A stretch of 64,000 nucleotides of DNA from Jacaranda mimosifolia (taxonomy: Eukaryota > Streptophyta > Magnoliopsida > Lamiales > Bignoniaceae): NCBI GenBank assembly GCA_018894105.1, contig CM032122.1:33325404-33389403 (forward strand), in the 5' to 3' direction. The first letter of the stretch is position 1. Every line of letters begins with the position of its first letter. A program made the translations under genes and the position numbers. A model generated the notes under the pieces. It was not told the DNA's origin, searched no databases, and worked only from the letters and a program-made list of their open reading frames with translations. Of this stretch, positions 32,848 to 45,571 are shown in pieces.

Positions 32848-35672
32848 TGTAACACCCCAATCGGGAGGCGTCTGCTTCCGGTCAAGGTGCTATTCAAACA
32901 GAACCACGCGTCTTCTTTATAACAGAAAATACATTTCTCAAAAATCCTAAAGTAATTAATTTCTATAGTGGCCTTCATCAGAGGTTCAATTTTGAACCTA
33001 AATTTTTCGAATCATGGTTAGCACTTCTATCACCCTCATTATCTTGTATCGCCTGTGTTAGTCTATCTTCATCACTCGATCTTATCAAGGGTAAAGAACG
33101 GAAGAAAAAATAAAACAACGTAAGTCTGAATGACTTAATGAGATAGTTTAGCAATACAATAGAATGACAATTTCACAATTATTACATAAGAGACAAGTAG
33201 AAGCGTAAATAATTTTCAAAAGTTGTGAGAGAAGGTTTTAGTCCAAATTTAAGGTAATCCATCTCACTACCATCCCATACCAGTGATAAGAATTCACAAA
33301 ATTCACTATCTCTCACAGAGGCTTTAAGGCATCAATATCAAAATGATAGTTTAATCATTTACAAGTTAGCAAACATTTTCAAATAAAAGTTGTTGGTGGT
33401 TCTCCTACCTTATTCCTCCACTTTCAGAAACATAGAAATCCTTATCCCTCCAGCCCGAGTGATGAGCTCGGATAATTAACAAACAAAAGACATGGCTAGC
33501 TACATTCCTCATCTCTCCTTGGCCAGCTATCTCCAGCCAACTACAGAGTCGGATGTGTTTAACGGGGTATTGGTTGAGGGTTGGTCGTCATCGGTCCGTT
33601 CTGCCCTGTCCACCCACAGACAATCCCAGGGCCCACCCCCAAGGGTATCACATAATCAACATATCAAAGATATCCAATAGCATTTCACATCACACGTCAC
33701 TCCGCCACGACAACCGAAATTCAAATGCTAACATTTGGCCCGTTTCCATGATATGGTCATGGCTATGACGTAATATGTATCTCAAAACTAGTGTTTCGGA
33801 TAATATATCAAATTGCCATGTTTATATACAAATTAATCCAGCACTAGGCTGGTTTCCAAGAAGGTGTGGCGACAAAATAATATATTTCGAAATCATTTTT
33901 TAGCTTCATCAATGCAATCGCCAATTTAAGATAAAACGATATCAATCAAAATTAACAAAAGCGCTTAGTATAGAAGGGCGACGTGGAGTACTATTTTCAA
34001 CATATAGATTGGAGGAAGGTAAACGACCAAAATATAGTAACAAGTATATATGTTCTTTCTCCAGCAAAGAATCCCATACTAATGAGTATAAACTCACCTG
34101 ACAATTGCAGAGGAATTCCTAGTCTTATGGTCGCTCGAGTCTTGGCTTCCTAGTCAGTCCAAGAACTATCATAAGATAACTCAAGTCCTTATCTTATCAA
34201 TCCATGGAATCTTCAATATAACTAACATCTTTATTAAACTTAAGGTTATTCTGACACGGCCCCAATAATCCTTAAATGTTTGGAAAGTCCATGGCCTAGT
34301 TTCCCATTCAATTCAAAGTTTTGAATGAATAACCTAAACCAACATTGTTTTGCTTTCTAAACATAATTCTTAATGTACTTAAATGCCTTTGCCCAGTTCA
34401 TAGTTGCTTCAATTATTCGATCATAATTACCTCAAGTTTTATAGGAAACTGAAATGTATATAGTCATTCGTCATTGTTCTTAATTCGATGAATCGGTACG
34501 AATAATTAGAATTTCACTTAAAAGTCTTAATGGTACTCTTTCGGGCTGATTGGGTTCAATATCACAATAATTATAAAATTAATCTATAACATGGGCTAAA
34601 TTATAGTTTAACGGTCTCATTTAGGTCATGATTAAACTCGATTCGAAATTTCAATTACATACGACAATTTAATCAAATTAAAATTTGATTATTGAAAGTT
34701 ACCCAAATTAGGTCGAACTGGGACCTAATCTCACATCGGAACTAGTCCAAACGAGTCCAGAATTAAATTTCGAGCAAACCGCCTAGAGGCTGTCGTCACG
34801 TGCCACCGCCAGACCACCACGTGCCACCACCAAAGATGGGGAGCACCACCACCATTTGGTGCACCTTGTTGCCAGGAGGAAAACTCCCCAAACAATTCCT
34901 GATTCCGACCACCATAAGCCAGTCAATTGGCTGCTCAAAATGGCGGCCAAACCCTTACTTCCGCCGTCAACCACCACCATTAATTTCGCCACCGTCGAAA
35001 CCCAAAATTAACCTCACCACCTGACTGCCCACCACCTCGTGACCAAAACCCACCCAAACACCACCATTTTCTGCAGTGGGAAACGGCGAAATCGCTACCC
35101 CCACCGAGCTCCGCCATCGGCCCTTATTTCCGATGATTTTGCCTGTTGTTTTTGGTCAATGTTGGTATAGATGTGTTCCTCTCAACTAGAGGAAGCTTTC
35201 TATCCGAACGGTTTCACATTTTTCGGATGTTTTTCGGCGTTTCGCCGGTAGGGTGAGATTTGGGCACTTTTGAGAATTTGAGCAAATTCTGTCCTCAATT
35301 ATATATATAACCAATTTTTCAGCCTCTTGCAAATTGACCCCAAAACTTCTGGACCGCCTACAATCTTACCTCAAAACTCTTAAACCGCCTTCAATTTGGT
35401 CCCTAGCCTTCAATTGAGACCTTCAACTTTTAATTCTTGCATATTAACCCCTAACTTTCCTGTTTTTGGGCAATTGGGTCTAAATTTAATTATTTTAAGG
35501 TCCTTAGACTTTTGATTCCTTCACATTGGCCCCCTAAATCTTATAATTTTATGAAATCAAGTCCTTCTCCTATTTATAATTAAATTCCTCAATTCCCAAT
35601 ATTTCCACCTAGGCTTTAATTAATTTAATTTCAACTAACTTAAACATGTGTTCCAAAAATCAGGGTCTTACA
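32848..35672 (-). mobile_element. Large solo LTR (2825 bases) with TGTTT target duplication
   Basis: Plus-strand ends TGTAACACCCCAATCGGGAG and AAATCAGGGTCTTACA are TG...CA termini with inverted TGTAA/TTACA. TGTTT is duplicated exactly at 32843-32847 and 35673-35677. Read on the minus strand it starts TGTAAGACCCTGATTTTTGG and ends GGGGTGTTACA, a common plant gypsy LTR form. A minus-strand TATAAATAGG box lies near 35570. The short frames at 33492-33768 and 34783-35024 have no known domain. No internal region is present, so this is a solo LTR. Confidence 0.85.
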
Positions 35673-35677
35673 TGTTT

Positions 35678-35932
35678 TGATGGGATTTAGTGCTAAAATA
35701 AAATAAAATAAAAATTAATGGGACGAAGAACACTTTAGTTACTCATTAATTATTGATATTCTTGAAAAAAAGAAAAAGAAAAAAGAAAACTTGGCCTTAA
35801 AGCTATATATTGGTCTTGGATTAATTTTACATTTAGTCGATATTTCCCATTTTTTTAGGGAGATCATGCATGCCATCGAAATACAGAAAATATGCCCTTA
35901 ATTCGTCAAAACATATTTGACATAAAGGAACA
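35678..35932. other. Spacer between solo LTR and long-TIR element
   Basis: AT-rich, no gene. Confidence 0.5.
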
Positions 35933-35948
35933 GGGGGGGGGGGGGGGG
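35933..35948. repeat. Run of 16 G at a transposon edge
   Basis: CA followed by sixteen G and then TTAAATACAC. It coincides with the left end of the following element, whose other end reads GTATTTAACCC without such a run. Confidence 0.9.
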
Positions 35949-36907
35949 TTAAATACACTTTGCCTCCTTGAATTATTGTAGAAATTGTGAACACCCCCCT
36001 AAACTATTAAATGTAATAAAAACGTCCCTAATTTTAACAGCATTGAAGGGGAAAATGGAGAGAGATGATCCATAATCTGATATTTATGTATTTTGCTTGA
36101 TATTTCAAAAGTGTCCTTCAGCTAATTATACACAAAAATTATGCACTAGCTTTTAATTGTTTAGAAATGCATTTTAGCGAAAAGAGAAAAAGGGGGTTTC
36201 AAAAAAATTAAATAAAAAGAGATAAATAAAATTTTTAGAATTAAATAAAAAGATATTAACATTACAAATTTTTTAAATTAAGAAGTTATTTACCTACATC
36301 CCAATTTCGGCAGCCTGCAAAATTTTTGCCTAGGATTATTTGGAGTCTAAGACGTTCGTACATGTGTGTGTTGTTTACACACATAATTTATTCTTGAAAA
36401 ATTACTTACACAATTTATTCTTGAAAAATTACTCACATAAAATTTAAATTGTTGTTTATAAATTATATAAAATTAAATTTCTTTTTAAGTAATTAAATTT
36501 AAGAATTATAAAAATTAAAATTAAAGTTTATGTTTTCATTTAAGTTCATTGAAGAATAAAAAAAAATCTAATATTTCGTTTAAGAAGTAATATCAAATAA
36601 TTTGATTAATTCATCAAATAATCACTAAAAATTATTAATTATTGTTCATTTAATATTTAATAATGCCTAAAATAATTAATTTAACAATTATTTTTCATAA
36701 ATATTTAAATAGTATTTAACAATTCATTGATTTTTTATTTATAAATATTTTTGTTTAGTAATTATTTCATGTATTATTTTTAACCTCATATTTTTAAAAT
36801 TAAATCATATATATTTTAGTATTAATTATAATTTTTAAAAATATCAATCGATCATAATATTTACACATCAATTCCTTATATGCTATCATATGCCAATTAT
36901 CATTATA

Positions 36908-36944
<37 letters not shown>

Positions 36945-37643
36945 CGTCCCAATCATCCAACTATAAATATACATTAATAAATTATATAAAAAATTAATTT
37001 GTAAAAAATATTAAATAAATAATCAGTTGTTATTTTAAAAAAGTTTAAAATTATTTTTCGGTTAAGAAACATTATAATAAATAAAATTTATTTTTTATTC
37101 AAAAAATTTATTTTATAAATTAATGTAATCTTATAGTACAAAAAAATCATTTAATAATCATGAAATTTATCCGATAAATAATAAATTTAAGTTAATTTCA
37201 ATTAATTTGGCTAAAGATTCATTTAGGACTTGTCAAATAACATATTAATTAGTTTATAAATAAATAACCTATTTAATATTATATTGATCTTTATTGAATA
37301 TTATATTTATTTATTTAACAAATCCTTTAAGCTGTTTGAACTAAAATTATTGTAAAAGTACTATATAAATAAAGATAAAATGCAGAAAATTGAGGATGAA
37401 AAATGCTGAAATTTGAATGCAAAATACATCACACACATATTAAGGACCTTATTAGAAGTAGAGGAGTAATTTTGTCTCATCAGCTGCTATAAAGCCATTG
37501 GAGTTTTAGGAAGCTGGCACGTCAACCTCTAACAGAAAACATAACTACCATTAAAACTAGGGAGGTTTGTGTTACATTTAATAGTTCAGGGGGGTATTTG
37601 CAACATCTACAATAATTTAGGGGGGCAAAGTGTATTTAACCCT
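35946..37643. mobile_element. Long-TIR non-autonomous DNA transposon, MULE-like
   Basis: About 95-base terminal inverted repeats: the left includes GGTTAAATACACTTTGCCTC and TAAACTATTAAATGTAATAA; the right end contains the inverse (ACATTTAATAGTTCAGGGGG, GGCAAAGTGTATTTAACCC). The interior is AT-rich without a transposase frame and holds an (AT)n(GA)n microsatellite (about 36907-36944). Long TIRs suggest a Mutator-like element; the candidate 9-base flanks are only roughly similar. Confidence 0.75.
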
Positions 37644-38747
37644 AAAAGAAATAACAAAATAATCAAGGACGCATGTGTTTGATATTTTCTCTGCCCAAAG
37701 GGACCAAAGATCTTCATATGAAATATGGAATATAGTGAAGAACACAGAAAAAAAGGTGGAGTTAAAAAATTAATCTATTTTCCTTGTTAATATGATAGCC
37801 TATTTTAAAGATCTTACCGATATCGAATACGATGAACAAATAAAACAAATGATGAACAAACTTAAAGGTGGAGTTAAAAAATTAATCTATTTTCCTTGTT
37901 AATATGATAGCCTATTTTAAAGATCTTACGTATATCGAATACGATGAACAAATAAAACAAATGATGAGCAAACTCACATATTTAGTTTCTCATATACATT
38001 ATATATTTATTACAAAAATACCGCCTCTATATTTTCTTTAAAAATATTTTCTCACTCAAATTCGAAATCCAAAAGAACTGGTAGTGTAAAACAATGCAAC
38101 TCATGATTTTTCGTTTAAAATTTTTTGCTAAGATGATTTTTTTTTTAATAACTTTATTTATAGTGTTTTTGAATGCCAAAGTATTATCACAAATATATAA
38201 AAAAGTCGAAATAAAATAAGTTGTGTCTCATACATATAATTCGTGTAAAATTAATAATTTCCAAATATATTTCATTTTTATGCATCGATCTTAGATTGAA
38301 AAAGTTGAGCTTATATGCTTTTACTGAAGGGGAAAGAAACAGGAGCAGAAAGAGACCACATAAGTCGGATATGTGTATCCTTCTTATGAGACAAAAAAAT
38401 TAATGGAGGTAAAAGGAACCAAACTTTATTTCTTTACGTTAAGATTTCAAATCATACAAAAGGGTTTATACATGAAACTGACCTTGTCTGGTGTGAAATG
38501 ACTAGGATTGTGATTGAAAAGTTTTCACGTCGATCCCTTTCATTTTTCACAATAGGAGAATAGAAAAAAATTGCATTAATATAATGGCGAAAGTATTAGA
38601 TTCACCTACTTACTATGATATATTTGGTTCATGTTGCTCACCAGGGCTCATTTAGAATGCTATCTCTGATATATTAGTATTATTCAAACGTGGTCTTAAG
38701 TTGTTAGATTATATATAAAAACAATACTGTGGTTCAATCCAAACTTT
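37644..38747. other. Intergenic DNA with a tandem duplication, no gene
   Basis: Contains the 112-base duplication listed separately. The frame at 38221-38403 has no recognisable domain. Confidence 0.5.
37753..37977. repeat. 112-base perfect-spacing tandem duplication
   Basis: AAGGTGGAGTTAAAAAATTA begins at 37753 and again at 37865. The two 112-base copies differ at only a few positions (CCGATATC against CGTATATC, and two changes near the end). The high identity implies a recent event. Confidence 0.95.
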
Positions 38748-38752
38748 CTAAT

Positions 38753-40023
38753 TGTTGTATTGTGTGTTAAAATTTATAAATCAATAGGATTTTGTAGTTT
38801 AGTTAGTTGGAAATGGTATGTTAATTTGGTTAAATTTTGATTTGACCATTGGAGATCAAGTTTGATTAGAACTGTGTTTAGTTCTTATCCAATCTTATTT
38901 ACTTCTATAAATAGGAGCGTCTCTTGATTAATCGGAATATTTTTTGGGTGAAACTCATACAAATACTTTCTAATCACCCGATTGTACACCTACGACATGC
39001 AGCCCTAATTTGGACGAATTACGTAAATCTTTATGTTGTTTATTTAATACTATTAATTATGTGGTTCAATTTTCATAACAATCTAGTATCAGAGCCCCAA
39101 GAATTGAATTAGATCCTTGGGATGGCGGCCATAAATACAAATTAAGAAGTTTGATTGGAACTTATTTTTCTTTGTGAAAAACAAGGGCAGTGGCAATCTT
39201 AACGTAAGTGGATTTGACAGAAAGCTTGTTGGGGAAAGAAAGGTGCAAACTAGTTGATGGGAAAGTCATCAGCAGTTGTGGTGGAGATTAGTTGCTTGCG
39301 AATTGTTTCGATAAGGAAGTCATCTGAACACGGTTTTGGATAACCAACCGCACCTTTTTAGTTGTTGACATAGTTTTGTGGAAAAGTGGAGAGGATGCTC
39401 TAGAAGACGAGTTTCACAAGTGTATCATTTACCAGACACATCACATGTTAGCATGGTGAATCTGTCTTTAGGATATTCTGAAGGAATATTGGTAAGCTAT
39501 AAGGTATTGAAAGTACTTAAAGGGATACTATAGGTCCAGAGCTTCTATAATATGATAGTTTGGAGAGTTCATCTGAAAGTAGCGATGCTGAAGTACTGGC
39601 CACTCAAGGTAATTTCACTGATGCAATAACAAATACTGTTCCAATCAGGTGTGTTTTCGTGTAGATGGAGATGTAGTTTACCATATTATGTATTTTACTA
39701 AGGTATTTTCGTAACTTCGACTTTTAAGACAAAATGTTGATCTGTTGTGTTGTATCTCAAAAGTTATAGACTAATAGGATTTGATGGTTAGAGATCAAGT
39801 TTTATTAGAACTATGTTTGATTCTTCTCCCATTTTGTGTACTCTTGTAAATAGGAGCGTCACTTGATTGTTTGAGACACCGCATTAGGTGAAATTCATGC
39901 AAATACTTTGTAACTTTCTGATTGTATAATGATACGTGAATGTAGCCATAATTTGAATAAACTGTATAAACTTTTTTATTGTTTATTTGATGCTCTCAAT
40001 TTCACATTTCAATTTTCATAACA
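38753..40023 (+). mobile_element. TRIM-like non-autonomous copia LTR retrotransposon
   Basis: LTRs 38753-39080 (328 bases) and 39735-40023 (289 bases) start TGTTG and end TTTTCATAACA. Shared blocks include AATAGGATTT, ATCAAGTTTxATTAGAACT and AAATAGGAGCGTC. The target duplication CTAAT is exact at 38748-38752 and 40024-40028. A PBS TAGTATCAGAGCC (39084-39096) differs by one base from the initiator tRNA-Met PBS. The 650-base interior starts with ATGGCGGCCATAAATACAAA, like a copia gag start, then degenerates. No pol. Confidence 0.9.
39084..39096 (+). other. Primer-binding site of the TRIM-like element
   Basis: TAGTATCAGAGCC, one mismatch to TGGTATCAGAGCC, three bases after the LTR end. Confidence 0.88.
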
Positions 40024-40028
40024 CTAAT

Positions 40029-41441
40029 TATGCTCAAAACATATACCGAGCTAGTCAATCATAGCCTACCTTTACAAATAAAAAAGAGGGGAAAAAATAT
40101 GTGTGTGTGTGTGTGTGTATCATGGTTTGTTATTTGTTCATGATTTGATTGGTTTCCTACTCAGCAAACAATATCAAAATGCCATCTCTATAACATTTTC
40201 AACTCTGAAATATGTAATAGTTAAACCTGTAGTATTGTTAAATCATTTATATGCGTGAATAATATCATAATTTATTGTTGAAGATGAAAAGTCAATTACA
40301 CAACGTATTGTCTCATAGGCACTAATAATATAATTTTTATCTTAATGAAAGAGAATTGAGCAATTTATAATATGATTTAAGACACTCAATTTTTTAGATG
40401 AGAAATAAGATTTGATATCATCTTACATTCTCACTAGAAAAAAAAAAAAAAATAGACCTTTATTCTAAGAATAATGCTATATGATGATATTTAAATTTGT
40501 TGTTAAACAAAAAAGACATAACTCTACAAGATATTATGGCATAGGCAATCAATGGAGAATTTTATATTTTATGAAAGATACTTCTAATGGTTTACTCGTG
40601 TAGGCAAGCCAAACATCCACTTCCTACTTACCATCTCAGTCCGACTTTTGAATTGAAATTTACTACTTTATCCCTTTCAAGGTTAAAACCACATCATTAG
40701 CCATTTCATCTCTATGATTCTTGATTCGTATTTACTAATATTTTAATCATGACATATCGATAGATTCACCTCTAAACAATACATATGTATAACTCAATCC
40801 AAACATTTTAATAGTGCTAAAAAAATTTGCCATGTCAACAACAACAATAACGAGAGTGCACATATCATGGCTTGTTATTTGTTCATGATTTGATTGGTTT
40901 CCTACTCAGCAAACAATATCATCAAAACGCCATCTTTGTTGCATTTAAAACTCTGAGATACATAACATAGTTTATGCATGAATCAGACTAAGTAGATAGG
41001 GACATTCTTGATGAAACCAAATGGTTAGGCACTGTATATATCCAATTTTAAATATTGACAATGTGATTTTCATGCATTACTAGCACGACTCGAATTACGT
41101 AACGCTATAATTTTTTATTTTTTTTAAATTCCTTTTGAAATCTTACATTTATGTCATGCTCATGTAAAGATGCAGATTGCAGGCACCAAAATCTGATGGT
41201 CCACACTGTATGAAAGTCCGAACCCGCTAAGGCTGTGGTCCAAATTGATTTATACAAATACAGAAAAGTTTCTAAATAGAATGATTGAGCTGCATTTTTA
41301 TCAGTAGTCCCATGTCTGGGCCACAGGAAGTAGGCCCTTTCCACCTGCTCTAAAAGGTGTGGGTGCCATCTGCCATGCATGTGAAGAGTGAAAACTGCAG
41401 TACTTTCTCAAGTTTTTAAAAAGATTAGTGGAGTTAGACTG
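40029..41441. other. Intergenic DNA with a dispersed direct repeat
   Basis: A block of about 100 bases containing TTTGTTATTTGTTCATGATT and GATTGGTTTCCTACTCAGCA appears at about 40120-40222 and again at about 40867-40970. A (GT)n tract lies at 40098-40119. The antisense frame at 41105-41380 lies in a slightly more GC-rich patch, but I recognise no family. Confidence 0.6.
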
Positions 41442-41444
41442 TTA

Positions 41445-41807
41445 GAGGCCGTTTGGTTTTGTTTTTTTGGAGGATTTTTTATTTTTTTCATAAAAAAAAT
41501 AGTAAAAAATTAGTTATAAGTGTAATTTTGAAAATAAAATATTGTTTGGAGTTTTGTTTAAAATGAAATGATTATGTATGGTTGAAAATGAGTTGTATCT
41601 AGATATTATTGTATTAAAAATTGTCAAATGAGAGTAAGAGAAAATAAAGTATGAAAATGGATAGAGAGAGAGTGTGTAAGAGTATGTTTGAAAAAAATAT
41701 ATAGAGAATGAAAATAACTATGAAAATAGGGGAGAAGTTGATAGTTTTCTGTTTTCATTTTCAGGAAAAAATGACAATGATGTTTGAAAACAATACCAAA
41801 TAGGCAC
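41445..41807 (+). mobile_element. MITE family A, copy 2
   Basis: TTA at 41442-41444 and 41808-41810. Ends GAGGCCGTTTGGTTTTGTTT and AAAACAATACCAAATAGGCAC. 363 bases, colinear with the copies at 54564-54928 and, inverted, 26681-27029. No ORF. Confidence 0.85.
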
Positions 41808-41916
41808 TTATTATATTTTAGAGGAGCAACGTTTTCGATGATCCGAACTCTACAATTATGTACAAAGTAGGCGTCGCTTGCTTGCAACATGATTTATATG
41901 AGTTTTGAGAATTAAT

Positions 41917-42334
41917 CACTGCAAAAAAAGAAATATAATATTAATGGCAAAAAATTAAGGAATTGTATAAAATTATTATTAATTATATATTTTAATTGAC
42001 AATAATATTTATTTTGTCGTTAATGATATTTTTTGCAATATGATATAATAGTGATGAAAACTAATGCTATAAGTTCTCACTATCAACCATAAATGACATA
42101 TATATATATATAGTGACGAATTAGCGACAACAAAATTTGCCACTATGATTTGTAATAAAATTTTATTATTATTAGCTTGCACTATAAATGTGCTACTGCT
42201 TATTAATAGCGACAACTTACACAAATTTTGTCACTATTAGACTTACACAAAATCATTATTGTGAAACTTGTCTCTCAATGCATATATGATTAGTGACAAG
42301 TATCATGTGGTCACTAATTTTCTCTTTTCTAGTA
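41917..42334. mobile_element. Small CACTA-like MITE
   Basis: Left CACTGCAAAAAAAGAAAT and right TTTTCTCTTTTCTAGTA are imperfect inverted repeats of CACTA type. The interior has many GTGACAA and TTGTCACTA motifs like other CACTA-type MITEs. The flanking trinucleotides do not match, so the exact ends are unsure. Confidence 0.5.
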
Positions 42335-43461
42335 GTAAATGGTTGTTTAGTTTTGAGTCCGATCGAATTGTGCTTGAATTCAATTAAATCGAATACGTAT
42401 CCTAATATCCACAAAAAGAGAGGTAAGAAAGTGTCATAGTTTTTCCTAGTTCGGCTAGCTGGCTAGCGTGGCTGAAAGGAAAGACAAAAAAAGTGAACTG
42501 ATAGAGATGGATTTCAACTTTGAGATTGATTTGTCAGTAAGTATTTATAAGGTTTAGTCTTGCCCCTGGAGGTAATCCTTCATACTACAGGCTTATTGAG
42601 TAGGCGAGAATGTTGGTTCCAAATCTGGTTCAAGGATAGGGGAAGGGAAGAGAATTTAAGAGAATAATTTTAGTAGCATACCTATAAAAATGATAAAGCA
42701 CAAAATATTTAGTATCATCATTGATGGTCAATTCATAGGTAGCTTATAATTGAAGTGGTTTAATCTATATCTTTATGAAGGATCCATTACGCGTAATTTA
42801 ATGAACCAATCAAGGCCACTCGATCCAAATAAAAATATATATATTAAGTATTTTTGAAATAGCAGAAGTCTTTCTAACGAAATCCTGATATGCGTGTGTA
42901 TAAATAAATAAATAAATAAGTATTTTTGAATTTTATTTATTTATTAATCAAGGACATATTCAAAATTACCCATATCACCGTATGAATGATGACACATGAT
43001 TTTGTTAGTTAAATACTGTGTTAGTCAATATATTTTTTGCACAAGGATACGACATAATTATATACCTTGACATAATAAGAGGTTTTTACCGTATAGATTA
43101 ATGAATTAAGTCATTCCGACTTTAATTCTCTTTACTTTCCAATTAAATGGCAACTCAAATATTAATTAAGAGAGAGAGAGAGAGAGAGAATTTCCCATTT
43201 GTCCATTTTTCTGAAAGAAATATGCAATTGTATCATTACTTCGAACATAATGTTGACTAACAAGTAATTAATTAGTAATATAAGTGCGCGACAACTGCCT
43301 GCCCACGTTTCTAATTAGACTAATTCGATCCAAGATCATAAGTAAAAAAATGTTGGAACCTCAATACTTCCTACTTGAACTAGCTCTTATATCCATTGTT
43401 TAAATTCAATATTAGGACAGAAAGACATTCAATTAGCACATGCAGTTATAGTGATGGCTAT
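42335..43461. other. Intergenic DNA with short microsatellites
   Basis: (AAAT)n at about 42903-42920 and (GA)n at about 43170-43188. No gene supported. Confidence 0.5.
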
Positions 43462-44080
43462 TAAAAAATATAATATTTTTGTATTAAAAGTCGTGTAAAT
43501 GTGAATAAGAGAAAATGAAAAGTAAAAATGGAAAGAGATTGTAACATGGTGTTTGGTTTCATTTCCAAGGCCCATTTTCATTTTTATGTGGGAATGAAAA
43601 TTGAAAACAAACACTTTTCTCACAACTTTTTTTAGAAAAAGTACACATTTTCTTCCCAAAATCCATTTCTAAACCTACCATATTATCCAATTACACATCA
43701 ATTAAATTCAAATTTGATTTGACATAAAGTTACCCACTATCATTTTTAAATTAATAAAATATACATATATTTTAAAAAATAAATCTTTTTAAACATAAAA
43801 AATATAAATTAATCTATTTTTCAATCCTACAACCTATTATAATCATTATTTTCCAACATTTCATCCAAATACATCTCAATTTCTATTTTCATTTCATAAC
43901 TAACTTTTCAACTTTTAAAAATGATTGGAAATGAAAATGGCATTTGGAAATAAAACCAAACGGGCTATAAGAGTTTGCCTAGAAAAATATTTTGAGAATG
44001 AAAATATCTGTAAAAATGGAAAAGAAGTTAATGACTCTTTATTTTCATTTTCAACATAAAATAAAAATAAGTCCACAAAA
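43462..44080. mobile_element. MITE family A remnant split by a family B MITE
   Basis: 43462-43544 (TTGTATTAAAAGTCGTGTAA and following) and 43968-44080 (TTTTGAGAATGAAAATATCT and following) are consecutive parts of family A, as judged against 41620-41780. The family B element sits between them. The outer ends are eroded. Confidence 0.65.
43545..43967 (+). mobile_element. MITE family B, copy 1
   Basis: Ends CATGGTGTTTGGTTTCATTT and AATAAAACCAAACGGGCTA. TAA is duplicated at 43542-43544 and 43968-43970. 423 bases. Copy 2 at 54137-54560 is the same family in reverse complement, sharing for example AAACATTTCATCCAAATA-type and TACAACCTATTATAATCATT blocks. The TAA target and TIRs fit PIF/Harbinger (Tourist). 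Confidence 0.85.
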
Positions 44081-44966
44081 AAAAATAAAGGGACCCTTCG
44101 AATTGTTATGAATACATGCTCAAATTTGAATTTTGAATACACAAATTTATATTTCAGAATTCAAGGCTTCAATTAGTGACATCAAAGACAATTAATTTCT
44201 AGTCCAATATTGACAAATTGTGCCTTGTACGCCTTCCAATGTGGAAATAAATAAACATAAACCAAAGGTCCAAGGCCCCCCTAAAACAATAGGGTCAAAT
44301 GGAAGACCAACTTTTTCAATCTGCCATAGAGCAAAAGTTGAACAGCATGATTCCCTAGCAAATTGAGGGGGTGGGGTACAAAATCAGTGCCCTCCATAAT
44401 AGCATTAATAATGCAAAATCAATGGATGACACTATAATAATATCATAATAATTCTAAAAGATAATGAATTATGAATGAGAGGTAATCAACAAAGTTGGCC
44501 AAAGAAATGTGCTGCTTGTGATCCTCAAAACTTCTCTCCCTTTCCTACTAATTGTACCCTATCTCTATTCTCCACTATAGTTAGTTTTCAGTTGGGATTA
44601 AAAATATTATGTATAAGAGGCCACCAACCATCCTTGACATGACAGTCGGCCAGAAAATCTTCTTTTTGAAGGGCTATAATATTCCTTCACAAGTAGGTAA
44701 ATTTTTTTAGGTAACCATGTAGATTTTTAGAGTCTTTTGGGTAGTTTTGTAATTTTAAGTTTAGAAGGCTTATCCATAATAGAATGCAATGGATAAAAGA
44801 GTTTCATTACATAAATAAGTCTATCTTAATATAGAATTTTATGAATCTCATCGTATAAATAAATTATATTTTGTCTTAAATCATAAAATTGAGAACAATC
44901 ACAAGTGTTAGATGTATGATTCAAGCCATGTATATGACAGTGGATGCTATTCGATAATCTCACACA
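44081..44966. other. Intergenic DNA, no gene recognised
   Basis: Mixed-composition stretch without an open frame of note or repeat boundary. Confidence 0.5.
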
Positions 44967-44974
44967 TGAATAGG

Positions 44975-45563
44975 TAGGAGTGTTCGCGAATCGTGGTTTG
45001 ATTTAAATCGATTTTGCGATAAAAAGTTAATCGGTCCAAACTATATAATGTATATTGGATAGGTTAAATTTTTATTATAAATCCGATTCAATCCAATCCA
45101 TTTTAAATCGATTTGTATTGGATCGGTTAGTTTGTTTTTTTAATTAAAATATTTGACAAGTTACTATTGATAATTAAACTAATTTAATCAATCGATTTGT
45201 AAATTTTATTTAACTATCATATCACACTAATCTTGTGGAATTAAGTTAAATTATGTAAAAACACGTGTCAACAATAATTATTCCTATGTATTTAATTTTT
45301 GAAAGTGAAAAAAATTCTAAGTTTAGTTTATTTTAATTTATTTATGTATTTTACAATTAAGATATATATTTCTTATATTATTAATATATAAATTTCGGTT
45401 CGATTTGGATTGGATCGATTTTTGAGATTAAAACCGATCCAATCCGATCAGTTTTAGAAAACAAATCCAATTCAATACAAAAAAATTCAATTTTGATCGA
45501 TTTTTTATTTTTTGGATCAGTTCATCAATTTTTTTTTTATTGAATTGGATTTGAACAAACATA
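44975..45563. mobile_element. hAT-like non-autonomous element
   Basis: Flanked by an 8-base duplication TGAATAGG (44967-44974 and 45564-45571), extendable to ATGAATAGGT. The left end TAGGAGTGTTCGCGAATCG and right end GGATTTGAACAAACATA are weak inverted repeats. Subterminal GATTTGGATTGGATCGAT and AAACCGATCCAATCCGAT motifs in both orientations are the pattern of plant hAT MITEs with GTTCG(G)TTTGG ends. 589 bases, no transposase. Confidence 0.82.
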
Positions 45564-45571
45564 TGAATAGG

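Noticed and set aside
41105..41380. 91-codon antisense frame in a slightly GC-richer patch
   Set aside because: No recognisable domain, no promoter or splice context; likely chance.
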